Positions 25,365-34,164 of a stretch of DNA of 64,000 nt are shown here, piece after piece. The DNA comes from Oscillospiraceae bacterium Marseille-Q3528 (GTDB lineage Bacteria; Bacillota; Clostridia; Lachnospirales; Lachnospiraceae). The position numbers were made by a program, and so were the translations under genes. The stretch covers positions 1-64,000 of the forward strand of contig JAGTTR010000001.1 of the NCBI GenBank assembly GCA_018223385.1. Reading direction: 5' to 3'. The stretch's first letter is position 1, and each line of letters starts with the position of its first letter. The notes beneath the pieces were generated by a model that did no database searches, was not told the DNA's origin, and saw only the letters and a program-made list of their open reading frames with translations.

Positions 25365-26201
25365 TCACTGTCTGAATTTTTCATGCAGTATCATCTGGTA
25401 TGCTTTCTCTGTCGATACTGTCCCTCTGCTGATGCCGATGACCGGTGCCTGGATGACCTGCTCGCCGTCCGTCCCCTCGATGACCATACGGGTGAAAACA
25501 AGGCCGGTGAGCACGCCGGACGGGCAACCCACGGAGCTGTATGGGATCATGTGGAACTTTAACGTTTCTGCCAGAGATTTTCCCAAAAGCTCCTCCACCG
25601 AAAACGGCAGCGCCCCTTCCTCCAGAATGCTCACGGGCCGGTGCAGCCACGGATCCTGCAGCCGGTTGCCTGTGTCCCGCAGGGCCATGACCCGCCACTG
25701 GGTATCGCCTATGTAGAGCCGCACCGGGCAGAGATCCATCTGCCGGTGTTTTGCCGCGGCAAAAAGCTTGCATCCTGCCTGTAAAACGGCATATGCCGCA
25801 AAGACGGCCAGCCAGAACCGGAAGAACATCCGCTGCCAGAAGGGATGCAGTGCCTGCAGCAGGCCCGATAACAGAAATGCCGCTGCTGCAAAGGTGATCC
25901 CCAGCTGCAGGCGATCTGCCAGGCTCCGGTGCCGTCCCCTTTTTCCCGGAAAGGCGATTCCTGTCATGACCGGGATCAGCAGCCAGCCCAGAACCGGCAT
26001 TGCTCCACCGCAGAAATGCCAGCCGGACAACACCCCGGCCGCCAGCAGCGCCACATGCGCCAGAGCGCCCGCCGCCGCAGCCAGCGCCGCCCTTGCGAAC
26101 CGCACGCCTGTCCCGACGATCCTGGCCGTCAGCAGCACCACACACAGGTTCAGCACCCACTCCGTCAGAAACTGCACATCCAAATAGATCTTTGCCTGCA
26201 T
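25365..26201 (-). CDS. spoIIGA: Sigma-E processing peptidase SpoIIGA
   Basis: This 278-aa protein has an N-terminal half with about five hydrophobic membrane segments and a C-terminal aspartic-protease-like domain. The catalytic Asp motif is ALRDTGNRLQDP near residue 170. It cleaves pro-SigE at the septum. The start at 26201 (MQAKIYLDVQF) is preferred because GAGGGGG precedes it and it begins with the family's conserved N-terminus; the reading frame extends further upstream without support. Confidence 0.93.
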   Translation of the reverse strand: MQAKIYLDVQFLTEWVLNLCVVLLTARIVGTGVRFARAALAAAAGALAHVALLAAGVLSGWHFCGGAMPVLGWLLIPVMTGIAFPGKRGRHRSLADRLQLGITFAAAAFLLSGLLQALHPFWQRMFFRFWLAVFAAYAVLQAGCKLFAAAKHRQMDLCPVRLYIGDTQWRVMALRDTGNRLQDPWLHRPVSILEEGALPFSVEELLGKSLAETLKFHMIPYSSVGCPSGVLTGLVFTRMVIEGTDGEQVIQAPVIGISRGTVSTEKAYQMILHEKFRQ

Positions 26202-26250
26202 GAGGCACCCCCTCACCTGTCCCTCACCTGTTCTTGCATTGGGTAGCCTC

Positions 26251-26283
26251 ATTATACGTTCCCATCCCCGCAGAACCTGTCGG
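26251..26283 (-). promoter_or_regulatory. Possible spoIIGA-sigE promoter with long spacer
   Basis: On the minus strand TATAAT (26251-26256) is preceded at 21 bp by CCGACA (26278-26283). The Bacillus spoIIG promoter is unusual for a 22-bp spacer and dependence on Spo0A, so this spacing is suggestive. A clear TGTCGAA Spo0A box was not found. Confidence 0.4.
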
Positions 26284-26313
26284 ATTCCCGGCGCATTTTC
26301 GCATTTTTCATCA

Positions 26314-26369
26314 TAAAAAAAAGACAGGAAAAGAACCGTTGTGACACGATTCTCTCTCTGTCTTTTTTA
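26314..26369 (-). terminator. Terminator after aroD-aroK
   Basis: AAAAAAGACAG and CTGTCTTTTTT flank a partly paired interior. The element works on the minus strand after aroDK and isolates spoIIGA from upstream transcription; A/T runs on both sides make it potentially bidirectional. Confidence 0.8.
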
Positions 26370-26466
26370 TCTCCTGAACTGTCTATCCTTGCGTAAGCTT
26401 TAAAAAAATCCGTGATAACAGGATAGTTTTGCAGTGCCTCTCCTGTTCCGTCACCGGAATTTTCTG

Positions 26467-27750
26467 TCACTGCACTTCCTTTTCTGTCAGTTTCTGTAAA
26501 ATTTCCCGACAAATGTCGTCTACCTGCCGCCCGTCGGTGCACACCACCACATCTGCGGCCGCCTCGTAGAAGGGCCTGCGCTTTTCCATCAGCTCCGCGA
26601 TATACGCCTCGTTCATATGCCCGTTGAGGATGGGCCGCTCTTCACTGTCCTTCACCCGGCTTAAGATCTCTGCCGGACTGGCTGTCAGCAGCACGGTATA
26701 GCCGCTCTCCTTCATCAGGTGTACGTTTTCCTGGCGCATGGGCACTCCGCCGCCGCAGGATACGAGATAGCCGCCGGTATCCGCGATGAGCTTTAACAGG
26801 GCTGTCTCCACCCCCCGGAAATAGTCTTCCCCGTCCTGGGCAAAGATATCCGCGATGGGCCGGTTCTCCATGCGGACGATCTCCTCGTCCATCTCCATCT
26901 CCCGCATCCGGGTGTTGCTGCCCAGGGCATGGGAAATGGTGCTCTTGCCGCAGCCCATGAAACCGATGAGATAAATGTTGGGCTTCTTTTTCTTCTTGCC
27001 TGCCAGAAGGGACAGGATGGTGCGCAGCTCTCCCACCGGCAGCTGACCCGGTGCAGAAGCCGCAGAAGCGCTGCCAAAGGTCACGGCACTGCCTGTCAGC
27101 TCCCCGGAGATCCGGCTCACCAGCCCCAGTTTTCCCATGGACATGGTAATATAAGGGCGGTCTGCATAGCGTTCTTTCATGGCCGTGGATACGGACAGCA
27201 GCCTGGTCACATCCTCGCTGTCGTGGGGCATCACTGCCAGCTTGGTAATGTCAGCGTTTGCTTTCTGCATCCGCACCAGCTTCTGCAGCATCTCCTCCGC
27301 TGCCGGTGTCCGGTCAAAGTTGTGATGGGAAAGAACGGTCAGTACCCCTGCTTTTCTGGCTGCCTCGACCAGCGTACGCACCGTCTGTTCTCCCCGCTCA
27401 TACTCCACATCAATGAGCTGTGCCAGACCGAGAGACATCAGGTCTTCATACAGCGCCACGTAATCAGAGGCCGTGATGGCCTGCTCACCGCCTTCCTCTT
27501 TCGTGCGGAAGGTAAGCAGAATGGGCCGCTCGCCCAGCACCTGCCGAAGGGACGGCAGAAACTTCGATGCCGAGAACGGATCCTCCAGCCAGTCCAGCCG
27601 CCACTCCACCAGATCTGCCGGAAGGGCACTGATCTGTCTTGCCTGTGTCAGCACCTGTTCCTCATTTTTCGCCACGATCGGTACGCAGATCTTCGGGATG
27701 CCGTCCCCCAGCACCACATTTCCTGCCTTCACACTCTGCCATCTGCTCAT
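26467..27750 (-). CDS. aroDK: Bifunctional 3-dehydroquinate dehydratase / shikimate kinase
   Basis: This 427-aa fusion carries two shikimate-pathway enzymes. Residues ~1-250 are a type I (Schiff-base) dehydroquinase: VEWRLDW, catalytic His in LSHHNFDRTP and Lys in ADITKLAVMP. After a Lys-rich linker (GKKKKKP, ~255) comes a shikimate kinase with Walker A GFMGCGKST, DEEIVRMENRPIADIF and SCGGGVP. The first and second halves act at steps three and five of the pathway, so the shikimate dehydrogenase between them must be encoded elsewhere. The gene symbol is descriptive. Confidence 0.93.
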   Translation of the reverse strand: MSRWQSVKAGNVVLGDGIPKICVPIVAKNEEQVLTQARQISALPADLVEWRLDWLEDPFSASKFLPSLRQVLGERPILLTFRTKEEGGEQAITASDYVALYEDLMSLGLAQLIDVEYERGEQTVRTLVEAARKAGVLTVLSHHNFDRTPAAEEMLQKLVRMQKANADITKLAVMPHDSEDVTRLLSVSTAMKERYADRPYITMSMGKLGLVSRISGELTGSAVTFGSASAASAPGQLPVGELRTILSLLAGKKKKKPNIYLIGFMGCGKSTISHALGSNTRMREMEMDEEIVRMENRPIADIFAQDGEDYFRGVETALLKLIADTGGYLVSCGGGVPMRQENVHLMKESGYTVLLTASPAEILSRVKDSEERPILNGHMNEAYIAELMEKRRPFYEAAADVVVCTDGRQVDDICREILQKLTEKEVQ

Positions 27751-27937
27751 ACTTCTTTCGTCTCCCCTCTGTCACCAATATCTGCATTTCGTTTCAGTCT
27801 CGACCAGTGCATAACAAACATCACTGACACCTGCATCCTACAAATCACTCTGTTATTCACAGTGCATTCCATCACGAAGGATTCCCTCCTGTGCCATGGA
27901 AATCTGCGCCTTCGTTCAAATATCCTGCAATCAAGAG

Positions 27938-27969
27938 AAGGGCTGCCCTGTACATCTCGGACAGCCCTT
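27938..27969. terminator. Hairpin downstream of ftsZ
   Basis: AAGGGCTG pairs with CAGCCCTT across a 16-nt loop. It lies just beyond the ftsZ stop on the minus strand. The T-run is poor, so it is a weak terminator or 3'-end stabiliser. Confidence 0.5.
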
Positions 27970-28002
27970 CCCAGGGTCTGAATCTATTCTCGTTCTGTTC
28001 TC

Positions 28003-29229
28003 TTATTTCTTTCTTGTCAGGAAGGACGGAATCTGGATATCATTCTCCTGCACGTTGCTTCTGGGCGCTGCGGGCTTCTGGATACCCGGAATCGGTCTGG
28101 TTGCCTGCTGCGGCATACCCTGTCCCACATTCTGGGAAGGCATGGGCATTCCCTGCTGGGGTGCATGCTGCTGCATCATCGGTCTTCCGCCCTGCATACC
28201 CTGTGCGAACTTGCCCGCATTCGGATATGTAAAGTTCGGAACAACTTTACCAAGGGAAGGTGCTGCCTGCTTCTCCTCCACATCATGAAGGCCGGTTGCG
28301 ATCACGGTGATTCTCGCATAGTCTGTATTCTCCGCATCGTACATGGCACCGAAGATGATATTCGTATCCTCGCCTGTCAGGTCACGGATGTAGCTTGCTG
28401 CATCGTTGGCATCCATCAGGCTGATATCACCGGAAATGTTGATGATGACATGGGATGCGCCGCTGATGGTCGTCTCAAGCAGCGGGCTCTCTACTGCCTG
28501 CTTCACAGCCTCCAGTGCCTTATCGTCACCCTTGGCCTCACCGATACCAATGTGTGCGATGCCCTTATCCTTCATAACGGTCTGTACATCTGCGAAGTCC
28601 AGATTGATCAGTGCCGGCAGGTTGATCAGGTCTGTGATACCCTGTACAGCCTGCTGCAGAACCTCATCTGCCTTCTTCAGTGCCTCGGGCATGGTCGTTC
28701 TGCGGTCAACGATCTCCAGCAGCTTGTCGTTGGGGATCACGATCAGGGTGTCCACGGACTCCTTGAGCTTCTCAATACCGGCAATGGCATTGTTCATACG
28801 GGTTCTTGCCTCAAACTTGAACGGCTTGGTCACAACGCCGACGGTCAGGATTCCCATATCCTTGGCAAGCTTGGCCACAACGGGAGCTGCACCGGTACCG
28901 GTACCGCCGCCCATACCGCAGGTAACGAATACCATGTCTGCGTGCTTGAGCACTTCCTTGATCTCCTCAGCGCTCTCCTCGGCTGCCTTCTCACCGATCT
29001 CCGGCTTTGCGCCTGCGCCCAGGCCCTTGGTCAGCTTCTCACCGATCTGCAGAGCGGTGGGGGACTTACAGAGCTTCAGCGCCTGGCTGTCTGTATTAAT
29101 ACCGACGAATTCCACGCCGGCGATCTGTTCATCAATCATACGGTTCACTGCATTGTTGCCGGCGCCGCCGACACCGATTACAATAATCTTTGCAGCAGAT
29201 TCTGTTTCATTTGTCATAATCTCTAACAA
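28003..29229 (-). CDS. ftsZ: Cell division protein FtsZ
   Basis: This 408-aa tubulin-like GTPase forms the Z ring at midcell. It has [12 protein letters not shown] at the N-terminus, the tubulin signature [11 protein letters not shown] near residue 110, and the T7 loop NLDFADV. A Gln/Met/Pro-rich linker follows residue ~320, and the conserved C-terminal peptide is [12 protein letters not shown], the binding site for FtsA/SepF-type partners. The start is a TTG seven bases after AGGAGG; an ATG four codons later is less well spaced. Confidence 0.97.
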   Translation of the reverse strand: MLEIMTNETESAAKIIVIGVGGAGNNAVNRMIDEQIAGVEFVGINTDSQALKLCKSPTALQIGEKLTKGLGAGAKPEIGEKAAEESAEEIKEVLKHADMVFVTCGMGGGTGTGAAPVVAKLAKDMGILTVGVVTKPFKFEARTRMNNAIAGIEKLKESVDTLIVIPNDKLLEIVDRRTTMPEALKKADEVLQQAVQGITDLINLPALINLDFADVQTVMKDKGIAHIGIGEAKGDDKALEAVKQAVESPLLETTISGASHVIINISGDISLMDANDAASYIRDLTGEDTNIIFGAMYDAENTDYARITVIATGLHDVEEKQAAPSLGKVVPNFTYPNAGKFAQGMQGGRPMMQQHAPQQGMPMPSQNVGQGMPQQATRPIPGIQKPAAPRSNVQENDIQIPSFLTRKK

Positions 29230-29295
29230 GGTAGTTCCTCCTTTATATATAAACCTATCCGTATTTGTCGCAATTTTCGTTAATATACTCTACTT

Positions 29296-29324
29296 ATAAT
29301 AGTATTTTTTCACCGATTAATCAA
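29296..29324 (-). promoter_or_regulatory. Sigma-A promoter of ftsZ
   Basis: On the minus strand there is TTGATT (29319-29324), a 17-bp spacer and TATTAT (29296-29301), in the gap between divIB and ftsZ. It allows ftsZ to be expressed apart from the upstream dcw genes. Confidence 0.7.
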
Positions 29325-29342
29325 TAGCAAATTTGATTTTTT

Positions 29343-30083
29343 TTACCCGTCATCCCCGTCAAAGATGAGATTCTGGGTATCTTCGGTAAAGTTTTCCATA
29401 TGAAGCGTTCCTTTGCGCTCTTTCAGGTCATCAACAAAGGAGGCCAGGTTGGCGATTTTCTCATCCATCATATCTTCCGTGCCGAATAGCACCCGGGCCT
29501 CGCCGAACCACAGGGTGATGCTTAAGTTGTCCGCAAACGCGATCCGATCCGGGTGGACGTCATTCTTGTCCAGCGCCTGGGTCAGATTGAGAATGATCCG
29601 AAACACATCCGGCTTGCTCACCGGCAGCTGCTCATACAGCGTCACCTCGGAAAATTTCAGCCCCGAGATCTGCGGTACCCCGTCCAGCACCTCGGTGGAG
29701 CTCTCCACCACCATACCGTCCTTGTCAAAATAGAGGTTTGTCCCCATGTAGGACACGTAACCCACGATGGTCTTCTCATATACCCGGATCCGGATGTGGC
29801 CCGCCGACAGGGCTTCCACCTCCAGGGTACTGATAAAAGGGATATTTCCGAACCCTCCGGAACGGCTCTTGGCCATCAGGAGCAGCGTATTGGAGTATCC
29901 CTCGCCCAGCACCAGCTGTTCAATCTCCGCATCCGTATACCGCTCATTGCCTTCCACCGTCACATCCCGGACAGCAAATGCATTGAAAAATATGGCCGCG
30001 CCCAGCACCAGCAGTCCCAGTACCACGGCGACGGCGATCCATTTTCTGTTTTTTCTCTTCCTTTTTTCTTCCAAAGGCGTCAC
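29343..30083 (-). CDS. divIB: Cell division protein DivIB/FtsQ
   Basis: This 246-aa bitopic membrane protein has a basic N-terminus (EEKRKRKNRK), one membrane helix (~15-35) and an extracellular POTRA domain starting with AVRDVTVEGNERYTDAEI. It is part of the FtsQLB divisome complex. The GTG start overlaps the murA stop by four bases (GTGA), so the two are translationally coupled. Confidence 0.9.
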   Translation of the reverse strand: MTPLEEKRKRKNRKWIAVAVVLGLLVLGAAIFFNAFAVRDVTVEGNERYTDAEIEQLVLGEGYSNTLLLMAKSRSGGFGNIPFISTLEVEALSAGHIRIRVYEKTIVGYVSYMGTNLYFDKDGMVVESSTEVLDGVPQISGLKFSEVTLYEQLPVSKPDVFRIILNLTQALDKNDVHPDRIAFADNLSITLWFGEARVLFGTEDMMDEKIANLASFVDDLKERKGTLHMENFTEDTQNLIFDGDDG

Positions 30084-31330
30084 CTTTTCTCTATGTGCGC
30101 GCCCAGGGCAGACAGCACCCGCTCCGGCTGCTCGTATCCCCGGGCAATATATCCCTCATCCAGGACGGTGGTTGTTCCCCGGGCAAAAATGCCCGCCAGC
30201 AGCAGTGCCGCCCCGCCCCGCAGCTCATGGGACTCTACCACAGCGCCCGCCAGACTTTCTGTGCCGTGTACGGTGCAGTCCTGCCCGCAGATGTCCACCT
30301 GCCCACCCAGCTTCCGAAATTCTTCCGCTGCCCGGAACCGGGATTCAAAAATCGTTTCCCGCACCCGGCTGGTACCCCGGGCCCGCAGCAGCACCGCCAG
30401 CAGCTGAGACTGCAGATCGGTGGGAAATCCCGGATATTCCGCCGTCTGTACAAAGGGCAGCGCCGGAAAATGCGGTTTTCCCACAACAGACAGGGTTCCC
30501 TTTTCTTCCCGGACTTCCATTTCCAGCTGCCGCAAAATGCCAAGCAGGGCGTCCAGCTGGCCCACCGGCGGATTTTCAATGGTGAGGCGTCCACCGCTTC
30601 CGGCGGCTGCCAGAAGATAGGTACCGGCCACGATCCGGTCCGGCATGACCGTCACCCGGGCATCGTGAAGGCGCTTCACCCCACACACCCGGATCACCGG
30701 TGTCCCCGCCCCGGAAATGTCCGCGCCCATCCGGCCAAGCAGGCGGCACAGTTCCCCGATCTCCGGCTCCATGGCCGCGCCCCGGATCACCGTGACACCT
30801 TCCGCCAGCACCGCCGCCAGCAGCACGTTTTCCGTGGCGCCCACGCTGGATCTTGCAAAGGAAATGGTCTGCCCGGTCAACCGGGATGCCGACACGTCCA
30901 GCCAGTCATCTTCCTGGGTGACCGCTGCGCCCATCTGCTCCAGCGCCGACAGATGCAGGTCGATGGGCCGCCTGCCAATGACACAGCCGCCGGGATAGCA
31001 TAGCCGGGCTTTGCCCTTTCTGCCCAGCAGCGCCCCCAGAAGCATGACGGAGGATCGCATCCGTTTGGCTTCTTTTTCCGGTACGGTCACCGAACGGATC
31101 TCCTGTGCATCAATGATCAGCGTGTATCCTTCCCAGTTCACCGTGCAGCCCAGTTTTTCCAGGATCCGCACCATGCACTGTACATCCGAGATCACCGGGC
31201 AGTGCTCCAGCACCACCGTTCCCTGATGCAGTACCGCTGCCGCCATCATGGGCAGCACCGCATTTTTAGATCCCTGTATGCTGACCTCGCCCACCAGCGG
31301 TCTTCCTCCGTCTATTTCATACCGTTCCAC
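30080..31330 (-). CDS. murA: UDP-N-acetylglucosamine 1-carboxyvinyltransferase
   Basis: This 416-aa enzyme transfers enolpyruvate to UDP-GlcNAc, the first committed step of peptidoglycan synthesis. It begins ERYEIDGGRPLVGEVSIQGS and carries GSKNAVLP near the N-terminus. The catalytic Cys of the PGGC motif (near residue 115) is present, which implies sensitivity to fosfomycin-type inhibition at this enzyme. The GTG start at 31330 is chosen because GGGAGG stands six bases upstream and the family N-terminus begins there. Confidence 0.93.
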   Translation of the reverse strand: MERYEIDGGRPLVGEVSIQGSKNAVLPMMAAAVLHQGTVVLEHCPVISDVQCMVRILEKLGCTVNWEGYTLIIDAQEIRSVTVPEKEAKRMRSSVMLLGALLGRKGKARLCYPGGCVIGRRPIDLHLSALEQMGAAVTQEDDWLDVSASRLTGQTISFARSSVGATENVLLAAVLAEGVTVIRGAAMEPEIGELCRLLGRMGADISGAGTPVIRVCGVKRLHDARVTVMPDRIVAGTYLLAAAGSGGRLTIENPPVGQLDALLGILRQLEMEVREEKGTLSVVGKPHFPALPFVQTAEYPGFPTDLQSQLLAVLLRARGTSRVRETIFESRFRAAEEFRKLGGQVDICGQDCTVHGTESLAGAVVESHELRGGAALLLAGIFARGTTTVLDEGYIARGYEQPERVLSALGAHIEKR

Positions 31331-31413
31331 CGCCAACCTCCCTCTGAAAGCCTGCTCTTCCCTGCATCTGTTATAAATTATCATATGCAGAGACGCCTTC
31401 CTTGGTGCTTTGG

Positions 31414-32517
31414 CTACAGCTTTGTCCGGGCGGATACGCTTAAGGCAATGCCCATTTCCGCCAGCAGAAAACAGACTGAGGTGCCGCCGTAGCTGACGAA
31501 GGGCAGCGTGATCCCGGTATTGGGGATGGAATTGGTCACCACCGCAATGTTCAAAATGACCTGGATGGCAATGTGGCCCATGATGCCCGCCGCCAGCAGT
31601 GCCCCGAACAGGTCTTCCGCGTGCATGGCAATGACCATGAACCGCCAGATCATCAGGGAAAACAGCAGGATCAGCGCCAGGGCACCCACCAGCCCCAGCT
31701 CCTCACAGATGATGGAAAAGATCATATCGTTCTGCGCCTCCGGCACGAAGCCCAGCTTCTGCATGCTGCTGCCCAGCCCCTGGCCGAAAACACCGCCGGA
31801 GCCGATGGCGTACAGCCCCTGGATCGTCTGGTAGCCCTTCTCATAATTTTCCGGATGCCGCCAGATCATGAGCCGCTCCAGGCGGTAGCTTTCCATGCCG
31901 AGAAAAACCGCCACCAACCCTGCGCCTGCGGCCCCCATGAACACAAAGGGCACATACCGGGGCGTGGAAAGAAAAATCAGCAGAAACCCGATGCCCAGGA
32001 TGATGACGGCGGTGCTTAAGTTGTTCGTTCCCACCAGCGCCACGATGGGCAAAAGCAGAAGCAATACGCCAATCAGAGAGCGCATTTTTTCCATCCGTCC
32101 CTTTTTTCGGTCCACCGCCCAGGCCAGCAGCAAAATCACCGCTACCTTTGCAAATTCCGCCGGCTGGAAGGACAGCGGGCCCAGGGCCAGCCACCGCTTG
32201 GAGCCGTTATACTCCCGGCCAACCACCAGCACCAGGGAGCTTAACACCAGCGACAGCCCATAGGCCGGGACTGCCAGGAACCGCAGCAGCCGGTAATCCA
32301 GCCGGGAGACCGCCACCATGGCCGCCAGCCCCAGGCTGGTGGCAAACAGCTGTTTTTTCACATAATAACCGGCATCCCGGAACTTCACATAGCCGTTCCA
32401 GGCGCTGGTGCTGGCCAGCATCACCAGCCCGAATGCGGTAAGTATACAAACCAGCACGAACAACACGGTGTCCCGGCTTCCTCTGTGCTTCGCGTAAAAC
32501 TCCGGCCGCATACGCAT
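31414..32517 (-). CDS. ftsW: Septal peptidoglycan polymerase FtsW (SEDS family)
   Basis: This 367-aa protein has about ten membrane segments. SEDS landmarks include GYYVKKQL, YNGSKRWL, SFQPAEFAK, and near the C-terminus NIAVVTNSIPNTGITLPFVSYG. Located between murD and murA as in other dcw clusters, it is FtsW/SpoVE rather than RodA. The start at 32517 follows AAGGGAAA; a longer frame would run through a structured intergenic element and is rejected. Confidence 0.93.
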   Translation of the reverse strand: MRMRPEFYAKHRGSRDTVLFVLVCILTAFGLVMLASTSAWNGYVKFRDAGYYVKKQLFATSLGLAAMVAVSRLDYRLLRFLAVPAYGLSLVLSSLVLVVGREYNGSKRWLALGPLSFQPAEFAKVAVILLLAWAVDRKKGRMEKMRSLIGVLLLLLPIVALVGTNNLSTAVIILGIGFLLIFLSTPRYVPFVFMGAAGAGLVAVFLGMESYRLERLMIWRHPENYEKGYQTIQGLYAIGSGGVFGQGLGSSMQKLGFVPEAQNDMIFSIICEELGLVGALALILLFSLMIWRFMVIAMHAEDLFGALLAAGIMGHIAIQVILNIAVVTNSIPNTGITLPFVSYGGTSVCFLLAEMGIALSVSARTKL

Positions 32518-32539
32518 CCCGCTTTCCCTTATTTTAATA

Positions 32540-32734
32540 ATGTTAGGAACAAAAACCTCGACTTTGATGCCTACGGATTGTTCCGTGCTACGCACTCCCG
32601 CAATCCTCCCCACTATTCGCATATCGTGGGATTGTCATCCCACTTTTATGCTCATATCGGGGGCGGGTCCCAAGGTCTTTCGCCCACTGATGAACAAGTT
32701 CATATGGGCTTAGACCTTTTGACCCTGGCATCAT
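32540..32734. repeat. Structured intergenic element between murD and ftsW
   Basis: This ~195-bp non-coding insert interrupts an otherwise tightly packed cluster. It holds a long nested hairpin at 32666-32724 (GGTCCCAAGGTCTTTCGCCCA pairing imperfectly with TGGGCTTAGACCTTTTGACC), a perfect stem GTGGGAT/ATCCCAC at 32626-32643, and a GGATTG/CAATCC stem near 32576-32607. I believe similar sequences recur between genes in related Lachnospiraceae, but that is from memory. Confidence 0.5.
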
Positions 32735-34147
32735 TTAAATGGACTTTACAAAGTCCTTGAACACTTTTCCGCGTTCCTCATAGTTCTTGAACATGCCCCA
32801 GCTGGCGCAGGCCGGTGACAGCAGCACCGCATCCCCGGGCTGTGCCCGGTCCTTGCACCAGGTGATGGCTTCTTCCAGGGAATCCGCATAGGCGCAGGCA
32901 GTGAACCCGCAGCGCTCGGCTGCCGCACGGATCTTCTCCCGGGTGGCGCCGATGAGCACCAGTCCTTTTACCTTGCCATCAAAGGCCTGGATCCACTCCT
33001 CATACTCGGAGTTCTTGTCATAGCCGCCGCCGATGAGCCAGGTGGGCCGTGTCATGGCCTGGATGCCCTTGATGGCCGCATCCGGGTTGGTTCCCTTGGA
33101 ATCGTTGTAATAGGCCACACCGTTTTTCTCTGCCACGAACTCGATCCGGTGCTCCACCGCCGTGAACCGGCGCAGAGTGCCGCGGATGCTGTCCATGGGC
33201 ACACCCAGCTCCAGAGAAATGGCAACGGCTGCCATCACATTTTCATAATTATGCCGGCCCAGCAGATTTAATTCCGAAATATCGCACACTTTCTCTGTCT
33301 GCCCATCCCGGCGGATGAAAATGCTCTTACCGTCAAACCAGAGGCCTTCCTCCAGCGGCTGTACCCCGGAGAACCAGATCACCCTGGTTTTCAGCGTCTG
33401 TCCGAAAGCGCGCAGCACCTCATCCTCGTAGTTGAGGACGCAGGCATCCGCCGTGCCCTGGTTTTTCGTGATATCTTCCTTGGCCTTTATGTAGTTTTCC
33501 ATGGTGTGATGCCGGTTCAGATGATCCGGCGTGATGTTGAGGATGGCGCTGACCTGGGGATGGAAGGTGTCAATGGTCTCCAGCTGGAAGCTGGAAATCT
33601 CCGCCACCGTCACAGAATCCGGACGGGTCAGGGCTGCCGTGCTGGTGTAGGGAATGCCGATGTTGCCCACCACAAACACGCTCTCGTAATAATCCTTCAT
33701 GATCTCGCCGGTGAGGGCTGTGGTGGTCGTCTTTCCGTTGGTGCCGGTGATGGCCGCGATCCGTCCTCTGGCAAACCGGTATGCCAGCTCTACCTCGCCC
33801 CAGATGGGCAGGTGGGCTGCCAGCGCCGTGACAAAGGGCAGATCGGTGGGCACGCCGGGGCTTAACACCACCAGAGACAGCTCCGCCTCCCAGTCCGCCG
33901 CAAAATCCCCGAGACGGACCGCAAAGCTGCCCTCTCCCACCGTTTTTTCCGGGATCCCGGCCGCTTTTTCTGCTTCCAGCAGGGCCGCTTCCTCTGCCTG
34001 TACCTTTTCTGTCAGCGTCTGGACATCCAGACTGCCGTTTCCGTCATACAGGATCACCTGTTTTCCCTGGGATAAGAGCAGGGCCGATGCCGCAATGCCG
34101 CTCTTTCCGCCGCCTACCACCAGGACTTTTTTCTCAAATACATCCAT
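32735..34147 (-). CDS. murD: UDP-N-acetylmuramoylalanine--D-glutamate ligase
   Basis: This 470-aa cytosolic Mur ligase adds D-glutamate to UDP-MurNAc-L-Ala. The ATP-binding loop is ITGTNGKTTTT near residue 130; HYENVMAA and NDSKGTNPDA are further ligase signatures. AAAGGAGG precedes the chosen ATG. A few bases of the end of the gene border the structured repeat element. Confidence 0.96.
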   Translation of the reverse strand: MDVFEKKVLVVGGGKSGIAASALLLSQGKQVILYDGNGSLDVQTLTEKVQAEEAALLEAEKAAGIPEKTVGEGSFAVRLGDFAADWEAELSLVVLSPGVPTDLPFVTALAAHLPIWGEVELAYRFARGRIAAITGTNGKTTTTALTGEIMKDYYESVFVVGNIGIPYTSTAALTRPDSVTVAEISSFQLETIDTFHPQVSAILNITPDHLNRHHTMENYIKAKEDITKNQGTADACVLNYEDEVLRAFGQTLKTRVIWFSGVQPLEEGLWFDGKSIFIRRDGQTEKVCDISELNLLGRHNYENVMAAVAISLELGVPMDSIRGTLRRFTAVEHRIEFVAEKNGVAYYNDSKGTNPDAAIKGIQAMTRPTWLIGGGYDKNSEYEEWIQAFDGKVKGLVLIGATREKIRAAAERCGFTACAYADSLEEAITWCKDRAQPGDAVLLSPACASWGMFKNYEERGKVFKDFVKSI

Positions 34148-34164
34148 GGAACCTTTTCCTCCTT

